A stretch of DNA of 64,000 nt from Cystobacter fuscus DSM 2262 (GTDB taxonomy: Bacteria > Myxococcota > Myxococcia > Myxococcales > Myxococcaceae). Both the position numbers and the translations under genes were made by a program. The first letter of the stretch is position 1. Every line of letters begins with the position of its first letter. The stretch covers positions 248,001 to 312,000 of the forward strand of contig NZ_ANAH02000011.1 of assembly GCF_000335475.2 (NCBI RefSeq), given 5' to 3'. Below the pieces are notes generated by a model. That model worked only from the letters and a program-made list of their open reading frames with translations. It made no database searches and was not told the origin of the DNA. Below, piece by piece: positions 46,601-55,780 of the stretch.

Positions 46601-48328
46601 CTAGGGAACCCGGGTAATGCGGTTTGTCTCTGGCGCGGAAAGTGGAGATTGTGCCTTGAGCCAGGACTCCAAGGCTTCCAGGTCCGAGGGTCCCCCCTTG
46701 CGCGCGGTGCCCTGGAGGAAGACGCGGAAGCTGTCTCCGCCCCCCGCCAGGAAGCTGCCCACCGTGACGCGGTAGTGCCCCGCCGGATCGATGGGGACGC
46801 CGTGGAGCCGGAGGCTGGCCGGGTCCACCTTCTGGCCCACGGGCGCCGAGTCCTTCCACGTATAGGAGAAGCCGCGCGAGGGGTGGAGGATGCGCACGTG
46901 GTCGCCCACCCATTGCTCCTCCAGCAGCCGTCGCAGCTGCTCGCCGGTGAGCGTGAGCGTCACCAGGGAGTCGCCGAAGGGTTGCACGGTGAAGGCCTCG
47001 CCATAGGTGACGTCGCCCGCGGCGAGCTCACCGCGGATGCCTCCCGGGTTCATGAACGCCAGCTGCGCGCCCGCCTCCCGCGTCGCCGCGAGCAGCGCGT
47101 CCGCGAGCAGGTTGCCCAGCGGGGACTCTCCCGAGGGCCACTGCCGCGCATCCGGTCCGCGCAGCGTCTGCTCCACCCGCCCGAGCATGCGCTCGCGCAT
47201 GGGGGCGCTCAACCGCTCATAGCGCTCCACCAGCGCCCCCACCTCGGGGTCTCCCGCTCCCTCGCGGGTGGTGATGACGTTGTGCGCGCGGCTGTCCACC
47301 ACGTCGCCGCTCGCCGCGTCCAGCACGAGCTCCAGGTGGGTGATGAGCCGTCCGTAGGACGACGCGCTGGTGACGCGCTTGCCGTCGAGCACGCAGTTGT
47401 AGGCCTGGTGGGTGTGGGCACTGAGGACGGCGTCCACCTCGGGATCCATCCGGTGGACGATGTCCACGATGGGGCCGGAGAGCCCCTCGCACCCGTCAGG
47501 GGAGGCGCCGGGGCCCTTCTGCACGCCCCCCTCGTGCACCAGCACGACGATGGCCCGCACGCCCTGCTTCCTCAGCTCGGGCACGAGCGCGTTGACGGTG
47601 TCCGCCTCGTCGAGGAAGCGCAGCCCCTGGATGCTGGCGGCGTTGACGATCTCCGGCGTGCCCTGGAGCGTCATGCCGATGAAGGCCACCTTCACGCCCT
47701 CGAACTCCCGCAGCGCGTAGGCGGGAAAGAGCGGGGCGTCCTTGGCGTCGACCACGTTGGCCGCGAGGAACTCGAAGCGCGCGCCCGCGAAGGGCTCGCG
47801 GCCCTGGCAACCCTCCACCGGGTGACAGCCTCCGTTGCGCATGCGCAGCAGCTCGGCGGTGCCCTCGTCGAACTCGTGATTGCCCACGCCGTGCAGCGTG
47901 AGCCCCATGAGGTTCATCGCCTCGATGGTGGGCTCGTCGTGGAACAGGGCGGAGAGCAGCGGGCTGGCGCCGATGAGATCTCCCGCGGACACCACCACGG
48001 GGGGCGCCGCCGAGGGCGCCGCGCGCAAGCGCGACAGATGCGCGGCGAGCCACGCCGCGCCTCCGGCCGCCACCCGCTCCGGCTTGCCCTCCAGGAGCCG
48101 GCCGGTGCGCACCTCTCCCGCCGAGCCCGTGGGCGGCGCGAGGTTTCCATGAAAGTCATTGATGGCGAGGATGCGTGCGAGCACGGTCTTCCCCGCGGGG
48201 GTACTCGCCGCCCGCGTGGCGGAGGGCTGTCCTCCAGGCGGGTGGGCACAAGCGCAGAGGAGCGAGGCGAGCAGGGCCGCGCATGACGTGAGGGGACGGG
48301 GGCGTGGACGGGGGAGCATGTGGCGCAT
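46601..48328 (-). CDS. 5'-nucleotidase-like metallophosphatase lipoprotein
   Basis: 575 residues. Signal peptide with lipobox (ALLASLLCAC). The metallophosphoesterase domain has ILAINDFHGNLAP (D-x-H), VVSAGDLIGASP (GD), GVGNHEFDEG (GNHE), VLVHEGGVQ (H) and LSAHTHQAYNC (H-x-H). The C-terminal 5'-nucleotidase domain (about 330-575) binds the nucleotide: ESPLGNLLADALLAAT, AFMNPGGIRGELAAG, YGEAFTVQPFGDSLV. It releases nucleosides and phosphate from nucleotides outside the inner membrane. ATG 48328 was chosen over the upstream frame; ATG 48319 is possible. Confidence 0.88.
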   Translation of the reverse strand: MRHMLPRPRPRPLTSCAALLASLLCACAHPPGGQPSATRAASTPAGKTVLARILAINDFHGNLAPPTGSAGEVRTGRLLEGKPERVAAGGAAWLAAHLSRLRAAPSAAPPVVVSAGDLIGASPLLSALFHDEPTIEAMNLMGLTLHGVGNHEFDEGTAELLRMRNGGCHPVEGCQGREPFAGARFEFLAANVVDAKDAPLFPAYALREFEGVKVAFIGMTLQGTPEIVNAASIQGLRFLDEADTVNALVPELRKQGVRAIVVLVHEGGVQKGPGASPDGCEGLSGPIVDIVHRMDPEVDAVLSAHTHQAYNCVLDGKRVTSASSYGRLITHLELVLDAASGDVVDSRAHNVITTREGAGDPEVGALVERYERLSAPMRERMLGRVEQTLRGPDARQWPSGESPLGNLLADALLAATREAGAQLAFMNPGGIRGELAAGDVTYGEAFTVQPFGDSLVTLTLTGEQLRRLLEEQWVGDHVRILHPSRGFSYTWKDSAPVGQKVDPASLRLHGVPIDPAGHYRVTVGSFLAGGGDSFRVFLQGTARKGGPSDLEALESWLKAQSPLSAPETNRITRVP

Positions 48329-48414
48329 GAGTCTGGCTTCTCGTGCATACCCGGAGCGGGTTCGCACGTCTCCTGTTCCTCCGTTGTAGACTGGAGCCCG
48401 GGGAGGACAAAGCC

Positions 48415-50226
48415 ATGCGAATCCGTTCGTCCACAGGTCGCGGCTTGCTCGCCGTGGGACTGCTGCTGCTGTTCTACGTGGGCATGAGCGGGCTCGCGTT
48501 GGGGCTGCTCTCCCTGCCCTATGTGCTGCAAGTGGGCCCTCGCCTGCACACGTTGCTCACCGTGCTGTGCGTGGCGGCTGGGGGCGCGCTCCTCTGGAGC
48601 CTGGTGCCGCGGCTCGAGCACTTCGAGCCTCCGGGGCTGTTGCTCACCGAGGCCGAGCACCCGCGGCTGTTCGCGATGATTCGCGACGTGGCCCGGCGCA
48701 TGGAGGCGCGCATGCCCGAGGACCTGTACCTCATCGCCGACGTCAACGCCTACGTGTCTCAGGTGGGCGGGGTGCTGGGGCTCGGTGGCCGGCGGGTGAT
48801 GTGTCTGGGCATGGGGCTGTTCGCGGTGGACAACGTGTCGCAGTTGCGCGCGGCGGTGGCGCACGAGCTCGGTCACTTCCAGGGAGGGGACATGCGGCTG
48901 ATGGGGCTGCTGTGCGCCACGCGCCAGGCGATGGCGCGCTCCCTGGCGCTGTTCGGGCGGGACGAGCACGCGCTGCTGCGCTGGCCCCTCGCGTGGATGT
49001 GCGGGACGTTCCTGCGCCTCACCCAGGCGCTCAGCCGGGAGCAGGAGTTGGTGGCGGATGGCTGGAGCGTGCGCATCGCCGGCAAACAGGCGCATGTGTC
49101 GGGGCTGCGCTGGGAGGCGCTGCACGCGGCGGGCTACCGCCGCTTCCTCGAACAGGAGGTGTGGCCCCTGGCCGACCGGGGCGTGGTGCCCGACAACCTC
49201 TTCGAGGGCTACCGGCGCTACCTGGCGAGCGCCGCCTGGCGCGAGGGCCTGGGGGAGTTGACGGCCGCGGCGTCCGAGCGTGCCCCGTGCCCCTATGACT
49301 CGCACCCGAGCCTGGACGAGCGCGTCGCGTTCGCCGAGCGGTTCGAGCTGCCGGACGAGCCCGTGGACGAGACGCCCGCGTCCTCGCTCCTGTCGAACGT
49401 GGAGGCCCTGGAGCGCTGCTTCACCCAGCGGCAGTGGCCGCACGCGGTGGAGCTCATGTCGTGGACGGAGGCGGGCGCGCGCTGGAGCGTGTTGTGGAAC
49501 GAGACGGCGAGCCGGGTGCAGGTCCGGGTGCCGGGCTTCTGCCTGGCGCGGGTGGTGGAGCTGCTCCAGGACGCGGCCGCGTGGGGGCCCTTCGCCGAGG
49601 CCATCCAGCCGCGGTTGGTGGGCTACCGGGCGCCGGATCGTGACGAGCGGGTGCTCGAGGTGGTGAGCCACGCGGCGAGCGCGTACCTGGCGAGCATCCT
49701 CGCCCAGCACGGCATGGTGTGGAGGACCTCGCCCGGAGAGCCCCTGCGGCTGGAGCGCGAGGGGGAGCCGGTGGACCCCACGGCCCTGGTGGAGGGCGTG
49801 CTGGAGGGACGGCTCGGCGTCGAGGCGGTGGAGGGTCTGTGCGCGCGGCTCGCGGTGGCCCGGGACGCCGCGTGGAGCGTCCGGGAGGAGGAGCGCGAGG
49901 GGGCCCTGGCGCCCCTGGTGCCGGTGAAGGTGGAGCACGCGGGGGACGCGGTGACGGTGTGCGCTCCCTTCTCGCGCCTGGGTCTGCCGCAGTGCTGCGC
50001 CGTCTGTGGGGGCGACCTCTGCCGCCACGTGCAGACGCGCTTCCACGTGGGCGGCATGCTGAGCGACCACGGCGACATCACCATCGAGGTGCCCGTCTGC
50101 CAGACGCACGCGCTCCAGCCGCACAAGGCCTTCAAGGTCCGCCGCTACGAGCAGGCCTCGGACCTCATCACGCTCGAGGTGCCCTCGCTCGAGTACGCGC
50201 GGCTCATCCAGCGCAGCAACGCCTGA
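48415..50226 (+). CDS. Membrane M48-family zinc metallopeptidase
   Basis: 603 residues. Two N-terminal membrane helices (about 10-30 and 42-62), then the Ste24/HtpX-type protease: AAVAHELGHFQGGDM holds the zinc motif HExxH, and SREQELVADGWSVRIAG supplies the third ligand Glu. The C-terminal 250 residues are unlike other M48 proteins. They include CCAVCGGDLCRH, a Cys-rich possible metal site, and a Trp-rich domain. GGGGAGGACAAAG precedes ATG 48415. It is divergent from the nucleotidase gene across a gap of about 86 bp. Its target is unknown. Confidence 0.85.
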   Translation: MRIRSSTGRGLLAVGLLLLFYVGMSGLALGLLSLPYVLQVGPRLHTLLTVLCVAAGGALLWSLVPRLEHFEPPGLLLTEAEHPRLFAMIRDVARRMEARMPEDLYLIADVNAYVSQVGGVLGLGGRRVMCLGMGLFAVDNVSQLRAAVAHELGHFQGGDMRLMGLLCATRQAMARSLALFGRDEHALLRWPLAWMCGTFLRLTQALSREQELVADGWSVRIAGKQAHVSGLRWEALHAAGYRRFLEQEVWPLADRGVVPDNLFEGYRRYLASAAWREGLGELTAAASERAPCPYDSHPSLDERVAFAERFELPDEPVDETPASSLLSNVEALERCFTQRQWPHAVELMSWTEAGARWSVLWNETASRVQVRVPGFCLARVVELLQDAAAWGPFAEAIQPRLVGYRAPDRDERVLEVVSHAASAYLASILAQHGMVWRTSPGEPLRLEREGEPVDPTALVEGVLEGRLGVEAVEGLCARLAVARDAAWSVREEEREGALAPLVPVKVEHAGDAVTVCAPFSRLGLPQCCAVCGGDLCRHVQTRFHVGGMLSDHGDITIEVPVCQTHALQPHKAFKVRRYEQASDLITLEVPSLEYARLIQRSNA

Positions 50227-50313
50227 AGCGGGCGGGCGGACGGGCGCTCGTTCCCCTCGTCTCGTTCCCAGCGCGGGGGGGAATGCGCAGCTTGGTTTCT
50301 CGAGGAGGGGTAC

Positions 50314-50574
50314 ATGCCAGAGAAGCCGCCGACCACGCCGGGCGCCCCGGTGAAGGAGCCGGAGCCCAGGAAGGCTCCGCGTGAGGAGCCCGTGCAGCCT
50401 CCGCCGGAGATCGAACCGCCCAGGCCCCAGACGCCGGAGATCGAGCCACCCCGGCGCGAGCCGCCCGTGACCGAGCCGGGCCGCACGCCCGAGCCGGAGA
50501 TCAAACCACCCGGCATCCACGAGCCGCCGGATCCGAACAAGCAGCCCCCGGGTGTTCCGGGCATCATCGCGTAG
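50314..50574 (+). CDS. Small proline/glutamate-rich protein
   Basis: 86 residues, about a third of them Pro, with repeats of P-E-I-E-P-P (residues 31-36, 42-47 and similar) and many Arg/Lys/Glu. GAGGAGGGG sits just before the ATG, so it is likely translated. There is no signal peptide and no fold is expected. It could be a disordered linker or a scaffold protein. It converges with the acyl-CoA ligase gene after 3 bp. Confidence 0.5.
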   Translation: MPEKPPTTPGAPVKEPEPRKAPREEPVQPPPEIEPPRPQTPEIEPPRREPPVTEPGRTPEPEIKPPGIHEPPDPNKQPPGVPGIIA

Positions 50575-50577
50575 ACG

Positions 50578-52398
50578 TCACTCGCCGCCGCCCTTGGCGT
50601 ACAGGGCTTCAATCACCTGGGCGTAGTTCTGGCTGACGACGTGGCGGCGCACCTTGAGGGTGGGCGTCAACTCGTTGCGCTCCAGGGTGAAGTCCTGGGG
50701 GAGGATGACGAACTTGCGGATGGACTCCGCGCGCGACACCGAGCGGTTGGCGGCCTCGATGGCGCCCTCCACCTCGGCGCGCAGCGTGGGGTCCTCCGCG
50801 AGCGCCTCCACCGTCTGGCCCTCCTTGCCGTTCTTCTTCGCCCACTGCTTGAACGCGCCGGCGTCGAGCGTGACGAGCGCGGCGACGAAGGGCTTGCCCT
50901 CGCCCACCACCATGGCCTGGCTGACGAGCGGATTCTCCCGGATGCGATCCTCCAGGGGGCCGGGCGCCACGTTCTTGCCCGCCGCGGTGACGAGGATCTC
51001 CTTCTTGCGGCCGGTGATGCGCAGGAAGCCCTGGGCATCCAGGCTCCCCAGATCTCCCGTCTGCAACCACCCGTCCGGGTTGACGGTGCGCCGCGTGGCC
51101 TCCTCGTTCTGGAAGTAGCCCCGGAACACCTGCGGGCCCTTGACGACGATCTCCCCATCCTCCGCGATGCGCACGGTGGTGCCGGGCACGGGCTGCCCCA
51201 CGGTGCCGGGCCGGGCGGCCTGGGGCGCGTTGAGCGTGAGCACGGGGCTCGTCTCGGTCATGCCGTAGCCCTCGAGCACCTGCACGCCCACGCCCCGGTA
51301 GAAGTGGTTCAACCGCTCGGGCAGCGGTCCTCCTCCCGACACGATGAAGCGCAGCTGGCCGCCGAGAATCCCCCGCAGGGTGCGGTACACGAGCCGGTCG
51401 AACACGCCGTGCTGGAGCCGGGTGAGGAGCGAGGCCCCGCCGCCGACGCTCTCGCGCGAGTAGCGCACGGCCGCGTCCGTGGCGAGGTCGAACACGCGCG
51501 CCTTTCCGGACTGCTCGGCCTTCTGCCGCGCCGTCTGGAACACCTTCTCCAGCACGCGCGGCACCGTGCCGAACCACGTGGGCTTCACCAGCGACAGCTC
51601 CTCCACGAGCTTGCCGGGGCTGGTGGCGAAGGCCACCGGCAGGCCCTTCTCCACGGAGGCCAGGAACAAGATCTTCGCCAGCGCGTGCGCCAGGGGCAGG
51701 AACAAGAGCGTGCGATCCCGCTCGGTGATGACGTCCCGGGCATGCTCCATCACCTGCAGGACGTTGGCGCGCAGGTTGCCGTGCGTCAGCTCGCAGCCCC
51801 GGGGCCGCCCGGTGGTGCCCGAGGTGTAGATGAGGGTGGCCAGGTGCTCCGCGCGCAACCGCGACAGCCGCTCCTCCAACCGTGCCTCCTCCACGCCCTC
51901 GCCGCGCTGCCGCAGCTCCTCGAGCGCTCCCTTCTCGATCACGAAGGTGTGACGGCAGTCCGGCAGCCGCTCCGCGCACGCGCGCTGGTGGGCGTGTAGG
52001 GCGTCCGTCTCGAAGAAGGCCGCCACCGCTCCGCTGTCGTGGAGGATCCACTCCACCTGCTCCGCGGAGGACGTCTCGTAGATGGGCACCGTGGTGGCGC
52101 CGGTGGCGAGGATGGCGTAGTCGATCAGCGGCCACTCCACGCGCGTCTTCGACATCAACGCCACGCGCTGGCCCGGCTCCACGCCCAGGGCGATGAGCCC
52201 CCGCGCCAGCCCGCGCACCGTGCGCACCGCCTCCGCGGCGGTGATGGGCTCGAACCGATCACCCACCCGGCGCGAGAACAACACCCGGTCCGGACGCAGG
52301 CGGGCGTGCTCCAACAGTGGCTGGAGCAGATGCGCCTCGGGCGCGAGCGCGACCTGCCCCTTACCCACGATTTCCTTGATTTGCGCGTTATCGCTCAT
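50578..52398 (-). CDS. Long-chain-fatty-acid-CoA ligase (AMP-forming)
   Basis: 606 residues, the length of FadD15-type bacterial/eukaryotic long-chain acyl-CoA synthetases. It has the adenylation motifs: LIYTSGTTGRPRGCELTH (P-loop), LEGYGMTETSPVLTLN, DGWLQTGDLGSLDAQG and LRITGRKKEILVTAAGKNVAP, plus the C-terminal Lys in LTPTLKVRRHVV. It activates fatty acids to acyl-AMP and then acyl-CoA for degradation or lipid building. It is located in the cytosol, probably at the membrane. Together with aceA in this window it fits growth on lipids. Confidence 0.92.
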   Translation of the reverse strand: MSDNAQIKEIVGKGQVALAPEAHLLQPLLEHARLRPDRVLFSRRVGDRFEPITAAEAVRTVRGLARGLIALGVEPGQRVALMSKTRVEWPLIDYAILATGATTVPIYETSSAEQVEWILHDSGAVAAFFETDALHAHQRACAERLPDCRHTFVIEKGALEELRQRGEGVEEARLEERLSRLRAEHLATLIYTSGTTGRPRGCELTHGNLRANVLQVMEHARDVITERDRTLLFLPLAHALAKILFLASVEKGLPVAFATSPGKLVEELSLVKPTWFGTVPRVLEKVFQTARQKAEQSGKARVFDLATDAAVRYSRESVGGGASLLTRLQHGVFDRLVYRTLRGILGGQLRFIVSGGGPLPERLNHFYRGVGVQVLEGYGMTETSPVLTLNAPQAARPGTVGQPVPGTTVRIAEDGEIVVKGPQVFRGYFQNEEATRRTVNPDGWLQTGDLGSLDAQGFLRITGRKKEILVTAAGKNVAPGPLEDRIRENPLVSQAMVVGEGKPFVAALVTLDAGAFKQWAKKNGKEGQTVEALAEDPTLRAEVEGAIEAANRSVSRAESIRKFVILPQDFTLERNELTPTLKVRRHVVSQNYAQVIEALYAKGGGE

Positions 52399-52581
52399 GA
52401 GCGGCGGAAAGTACTACGCTCCGCGTCAAACCGGGACCGATAACGAGGCCCCACGGGGGGCTGGAAGGCACGCGAGCCCCGTCCGGGATTCGCACGGGAC
52501 ACGGGGTGGATGAGCGCCAGTCATCGCGGCGCCAAGGACTTTGAGGTGGGGTGGGAGGGAGACTCGCGTTAGCTTCAGCGC

Positions 52582-52830
52582 GTGGACAGGGAACTCATCA
52601 TCCTCGTCGTCGGCGCGGTGCTGTGCCTTGGCGTGCTCTATTGGATGCTGGCGGGCAACGAGGTCGGCCATCTGCGCACCCAGTACTTCCTCCGCGTGCG
52701 CCTGCCCCGAGACGAGGCGGAGAAGTCGCTCGCGCGGCATCTGGCGGGCCTCCAGGAGCGCCATCCCGGCAAGTCCGAGGCCTGGTATCTGCGTCAGGTG
52801 CTCGCGGATCTGCGGCGCGATCGCCGCTGA
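52582..52830 (+). CDS. Small membrane-anchored protein
   Basis: 82 residues from a GTG start. One N-terminal membrane helix (ELIILVVGAVLCLGVLYWMLAG) and a basic/acidic soluble tail with helical heptads (DEAEKSLARHLAGLQERH). No close family is recognised. Convergent with the GAF gene across a short hairpin. Confidence 0.5.
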   Translation: MDRELIILVVGAVLCLGVLYWMLAGNEVGHLRTQYFLRVRLPRDEAEKSLARHLAGLQERHPGKSEAWYLRQVLADLRRDRR

Positions 52831-52840
52831 GCCTTCACGG

Positions 52841-52859
52841 CGGCCCCCAGGGGGAGCCG
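52841..52859. terminator. Short hairpin between convergent genes
   Basis: CGGCCCCC, AG, GGGGAGCCG form a stem of about eight pairs with one bulge, between the stop of the small membrane protein (52830) and the end of the GAF gene (52866). A likely terminator without a T-run. Confidence 0.4.
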
Positions 52860-52865
52860 AGGGCT

Positions 52866-53450
52866 TTAGCGGGTGCCCGTCGCGCAGCGGGTCATCATCG
52901 TCTGCAGCTCCTGGCGGGTGCGCGCCAGCTCCTCGCGCCGCAGGTCCGCGCGCAGCGCGTTGGACAGCGAGCGGGCCAGGGTCTTCACCGCGCTCACCTC
53001 GTCGGAGGACCAGCGGCGCTCCTTCTGGCAGTCATCCAGGCGCAGCACGCCCCACCAGCGGCCATTCACGGTGCCCACGTTGATGGGGCACAGCAGCACC
53101 GACTGCACGCCCTGGGCCTCCAGGTTCACCAGCAGCGGCCCCTGGATGTTGCGCACCAGCTCCCAGACGGGCTGGCCGCGCGAGAGGATCTCCACCCAGC
53201 CGGCCATCTGATCGCGCAGCGGGAAGGTCTGCATCAGCGGGGTGATGGAGCCCGCGGCCCACGCGTGGCGCAGGGGCGACAGGCGCTTGCCCGGCATCGT
53301 CGCGGTGCTGTTCTCGTACACCAGCGCCCGCTCCACCCCGAGTGCACGGCCCACCATCTCGATGGCCGATTCCACCGCCGGGCCCGAGAAGCCCTGATCC
53401 ACCAGCAACTTCGCTGCCTCGGTCACCTTGGCGAACGCTTCGATCGACAT
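52866..53450 (-). CDS. GAF-domain protein
   Basis: 194 residues from ATG 53450 after GGAGTGGGGACAG. A single GAF domain: ALGVERALVYEN, VQSVLLCPINVGTVNGRWWGVLRLDD, ERRWSSDEVSAVKTLARSLSNAL. These domains bind small ligands (cyclic nucleotides, bilins, NO). There is no kinase or output domain here, so it must act through a partner. A candidate promoter lies about 85-115 bases upstream. Confidence 0.78.
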   Translation of the reverse strand: MSIEAFAKVTEAAKLLVDQGFSGPAVESAIEMVGRALGVERALVYENSTATMPGKRLSPLRHAWAAGSITPLMQTFPLRDQMAGWVEILSRGQPVWELVRNIQGPLLVNLEAQGVQSVLLCPINVGTVNGRWWGVLRLDDCQKERRWSSDEVSAVKTLARSLSNALRADLRREELARTRQELQTMMTRCATGTR

Positions 53451-53534
53451 CGCTGTCCCCACTCCAGCTGAAGAACGCCGGGTCCTCGCCTCCAACCGTT
53501 TGGAGTGCCGCCCCTGGCGAACAACCACGCTCCC

Positions 53535-53564
53535 ATTGAACAATCAAATCACCCGGTTTGTCAA
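53535..53564 (-). promoter_or_regulatory. Candidate sigma-70-type promoter for the GAF gene
   Basis: On the minus strand TTGACA (53559-53564) is followed by an 18-base spacer and TTCAAT (53535-53540), in a stretch clearly richer in A and T than its surroundings. The -35 is perfect; the -10 matches four of six. Confidence 0.45.
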
Positions 53565-53727
53565 TGATACCGTGAAATTCAAGCTAGCCGCGAAAATGTT
53601 CACGCTCGGAGGAGGTACGGAGACGGGGGGTGCGGACCTCATGTCGTGCCTGCTCGCACACTTGCCCATCGGAAGAGCGGCGGGGTGGGCTTCCGGGCTG
53701 GGGAGACGTTCATAGCTTCACCCGGCC

Positions 53728-54999
53728 ATGGAACTGGACACCTCATCATCTGTCGCGGCCTCCCCTTCAGAGCGCTGGGAAGCGCCCGACACGGGCAACG
53801 AACTGCACGAGATGCGGGGGCCGGTGGTGTTGCCCCCGGGGTTCGAGGCCTTCAACCATGCGCTCTATCAGTCAACGCGCCTGCGGCTGGAGCCGGGGCA
53901 CGGCGTGGAGCTGGTGAAGAACGGCGTCATCTTCGATCAGATCTGCGAGACCATCCGCCAGGCGAAGGAGTCGGTGCACATCCTCGTCTTCATCTGGCGG
54001 CCGAGTGAGCCGTCGGATCGGATTGTCGAGGCGCTGTGCGAGCGGGCGCGGGCGGGGGTGGCGTGCCGGGTCATCGTGGATCCGGTGGGCAGCGAGGAAG
54101 TGAACGGCGAGCACGACTTCAATCCGCGGGTGGAGCAGCGCCTGCGCGAGGGGGGCGTGGAGGTGCACTACTTCCGGCCGCTGTCGGGCCGGTGGCTGGG
54201 CCGGCTCTTCGGGCGCACCCACCACAAGCTCGTCATCGTGGACGGGAAGGTGGGGTTCACGGGGGGCTTTGGCATCTGGAAGTCCTGGCAGGGAGATGGC
54301 CAGTGCCCCGAGGAGTGGCGCGACACCAACGTGCGCGTGGAGGGGCCCACGGTGCGCGAGATGCAGCTGGCGTTCGCGCGCTCGTGGCAGGAGTGCGGCG
54401 GGGCGCTCCTGCCGGAGAGCTGCTTTCCGAGAGTCCCGTGGGGCGGGGACGCGCACGCGGCGTTCGTGGAGAGCGCGGGCGTGTCTGGCATTTCCGACGC
54501 CGAGCGCATGCTGCGCATGGTCTTCGCCGCCGCGCGTGAGCGGCTGTGGATCTCCAATGCCTATTTCACGCCGCCCAATGCCATCCTCGATCAGCTCCTG
54601 GAGAAGCGGAAGCAGGGGGTGGACGTGCGCGTGCTCGCGGCGGGGCCGGTGCATGACTGGCGCATCGTCCGCGCCTCGCAGCGCGCCACCTACGAGAAGC
54701 TGCTCGAGGGAGGCATCCGCATCTGGGAGTACCAGCCCTCCATGCTGCACTCCAAGACGGTGCTCGCGGACGACTGGTTGAGCGTGGTGGGCTCGACGAA
54801 CATGGATGCCCTGTCGCTGCACCGCATGCGCGAGGGCTCGCTCGTGGTGGCGGACCGGCGCCTGGCGTCCCACCTGGAAGAAGCCTGGGAGCAGGACATG
54901 AAGTGCGCGGAGGAGATCACCCTCCAGCGGCGGGGCCGCACCAACCCGTGGCGGCGCTTCGCGCGGCGGGTGACGCAACTGCTCGCCGCGGATCGCTGA
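53728..54999 (+). CDS. Phospholipase D-like / cardiolipin synthase-type protein
   Basis: 423 residues. Two HKD motifs: HHKLVIVDGKVGFTGGFG (about residue 165) and MLHSKTVLADDWLSVVGSTNMD (about 338 onward), each with the GG/GS after the Asp. The first HKD follows a helix like those in bacterial cardiolipin synthases, but there are no N-terminal membrane helices; residues 1-60 are hydrophilic. It may form cardiolipin at the membrane surface or act as a nuclease/phosphodiesterase. The neighbours do not decide. Confidence 0.85.
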   Translation: MELDTSSSVAASPSERWEAPDTGNELHEMRGPVVLPPGFEAFNHALYQSTRLRLEPGHGVELVKNGVIFDQICETIRQAKESVHILVFIWRPSEPSDRIVEALCERARAGVACRVIVDPVGSEEVNGEHDFNPRVEQRLREGGVEVHYFRPLSGRWLGRLFGRTHHKLVIVDGKVGFTGGFGIWKSWQGDGQCPEEWRDTNVRVEGPTVREMQLAFARSWQECGGALLPESCFPRVPWGGDAHAAFVESAGVSGISDAERMLRMVFAAARERLWISNAYFTPPNAILDQLLEKRKQGVDVRVLAAGPVHDWRIVRASQRATYEKLLEGGIRIWEYQPSMLHSKTVLADDWLSVVGSTNMDALSLHRMREGSLVVADRRLASHLEEAWEQDMKCAEEITLQRRGRTNPWRRFARRVTQLLAADR

Positions 55000-55003
55000 C
55001 GGC

Positions 55004-55702
55004 TCACCGGTGGGTGCTCACCCCCACCTGCTGGCACATGGACAGCACGGGGCAGGTGGAGCACCGGGGCCGGACCCCGGTGCACACGTGCTTGCCGAAG
55101 GGAACGAGCAGCCGGTTGAGCTCCACCCAGTGGGCCCGGGGCAGCTTCGCCTCCAGCGCGGCGAGGGTCTGCTCGGGCGTGCGCGTGTGCACGTAGCCCC
55201 AGCGGTTGGTGACCCGGTGCACGTGCACGTCCACGCTGATGTACGTCTGGCCCCCGGCGATGCCCAGGGCCAGGTGCGCGCACTTGGGTCCCACGCCCTT
55301 GAAGGACTGGAGGACCTCCACGTCCGCTGGCAGCGCTCCCACGAACTCCTCCACCGCGCGCACCGCGATGTCGTGGATCGTCCGGGCCTTGGGCTCCGGG
55401 AACGTCACCGGACGGATGAGGGCCTGGAGGCGTTCGGTTCCCAGCCGCCGCATCGCCTCGGGCGTGCGGGCCGTGGACAGCAGGCGCAGCGCGACGGGCA
55501 GGGACACCTCGTCACGCGTGCGGATGGACAGGATGCAGGCCACGAGCTGCTCGAAGAGGCTCGTGTGGCCGCGCTCGGCCAGCTCGAACATGGCGGCGGC
55601 CGCGTGGCCCTGGATGGCCTCGCGCACCCGCTCCAGCACGGACTCGAGGTCGAAGGGTTGCTTGTGCGTGCCCGGTGAGGAGCCAGGGCTCGGTTGTTCC
55701 AT
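55004..55702 (-). CDS. nth: Endonuclease III (DNA glycosylase/AP lyase)
   Basis: 232 residues. The helix-hairpin-helix LQSFKGVGPKCAHLAL contains the catalytic Lys, and ISVDVHVHRVTNRW contains the Asp. The C-terminal iron-sulfur loop CTGVRPRCSTCPVLSMC has the C-x6-C-x2-C-x5-C spacing of Nth. It removes oxidised pyrimidines and nicks AP sites in base-excision repair. GGGAAGGTGGCGC precedes ATG 55702. It converges with the phospholipase D-like gene after 4 bp. Confidence 0.92.
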   Translation of the reverse strand: MEQPSPGSSPGTHKQPFDLESVLERVREAIQGHAAAAMFELAERGHTSLFEQLVACILSIRTRDEVSLPVALRLLSTARTPEAMRRLGTERLQALIRPVTFPEPKARTIHDIAVRAVEEFVGALPADVEVLQSFKGVGPKCAHLALGIAGGQTYISVDVHVHRVTNRWGYVHTRTPEQTLAALEAKLPRAHWVELNRLLVPFGKHVCTGVRPRCSTCPVLSMCQQVGVSTHR

Positions 55703-55780
55703 GCGCCACCTTCCCTTTCCCCAGGGAAGATGGTGACGCCAGACGTCGAGTGGAAGAGGTGACCCGGGCGGTCGTGCGGC

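Noticed and set aside
47914-50520. 868-codon minus-strand frame over the M48 peptidase gene
   Set aside because: Its translation is a His/Arg/Pro/Gln-rich antisense shadow; the plus strand has HELGH and a strong ribosome site.
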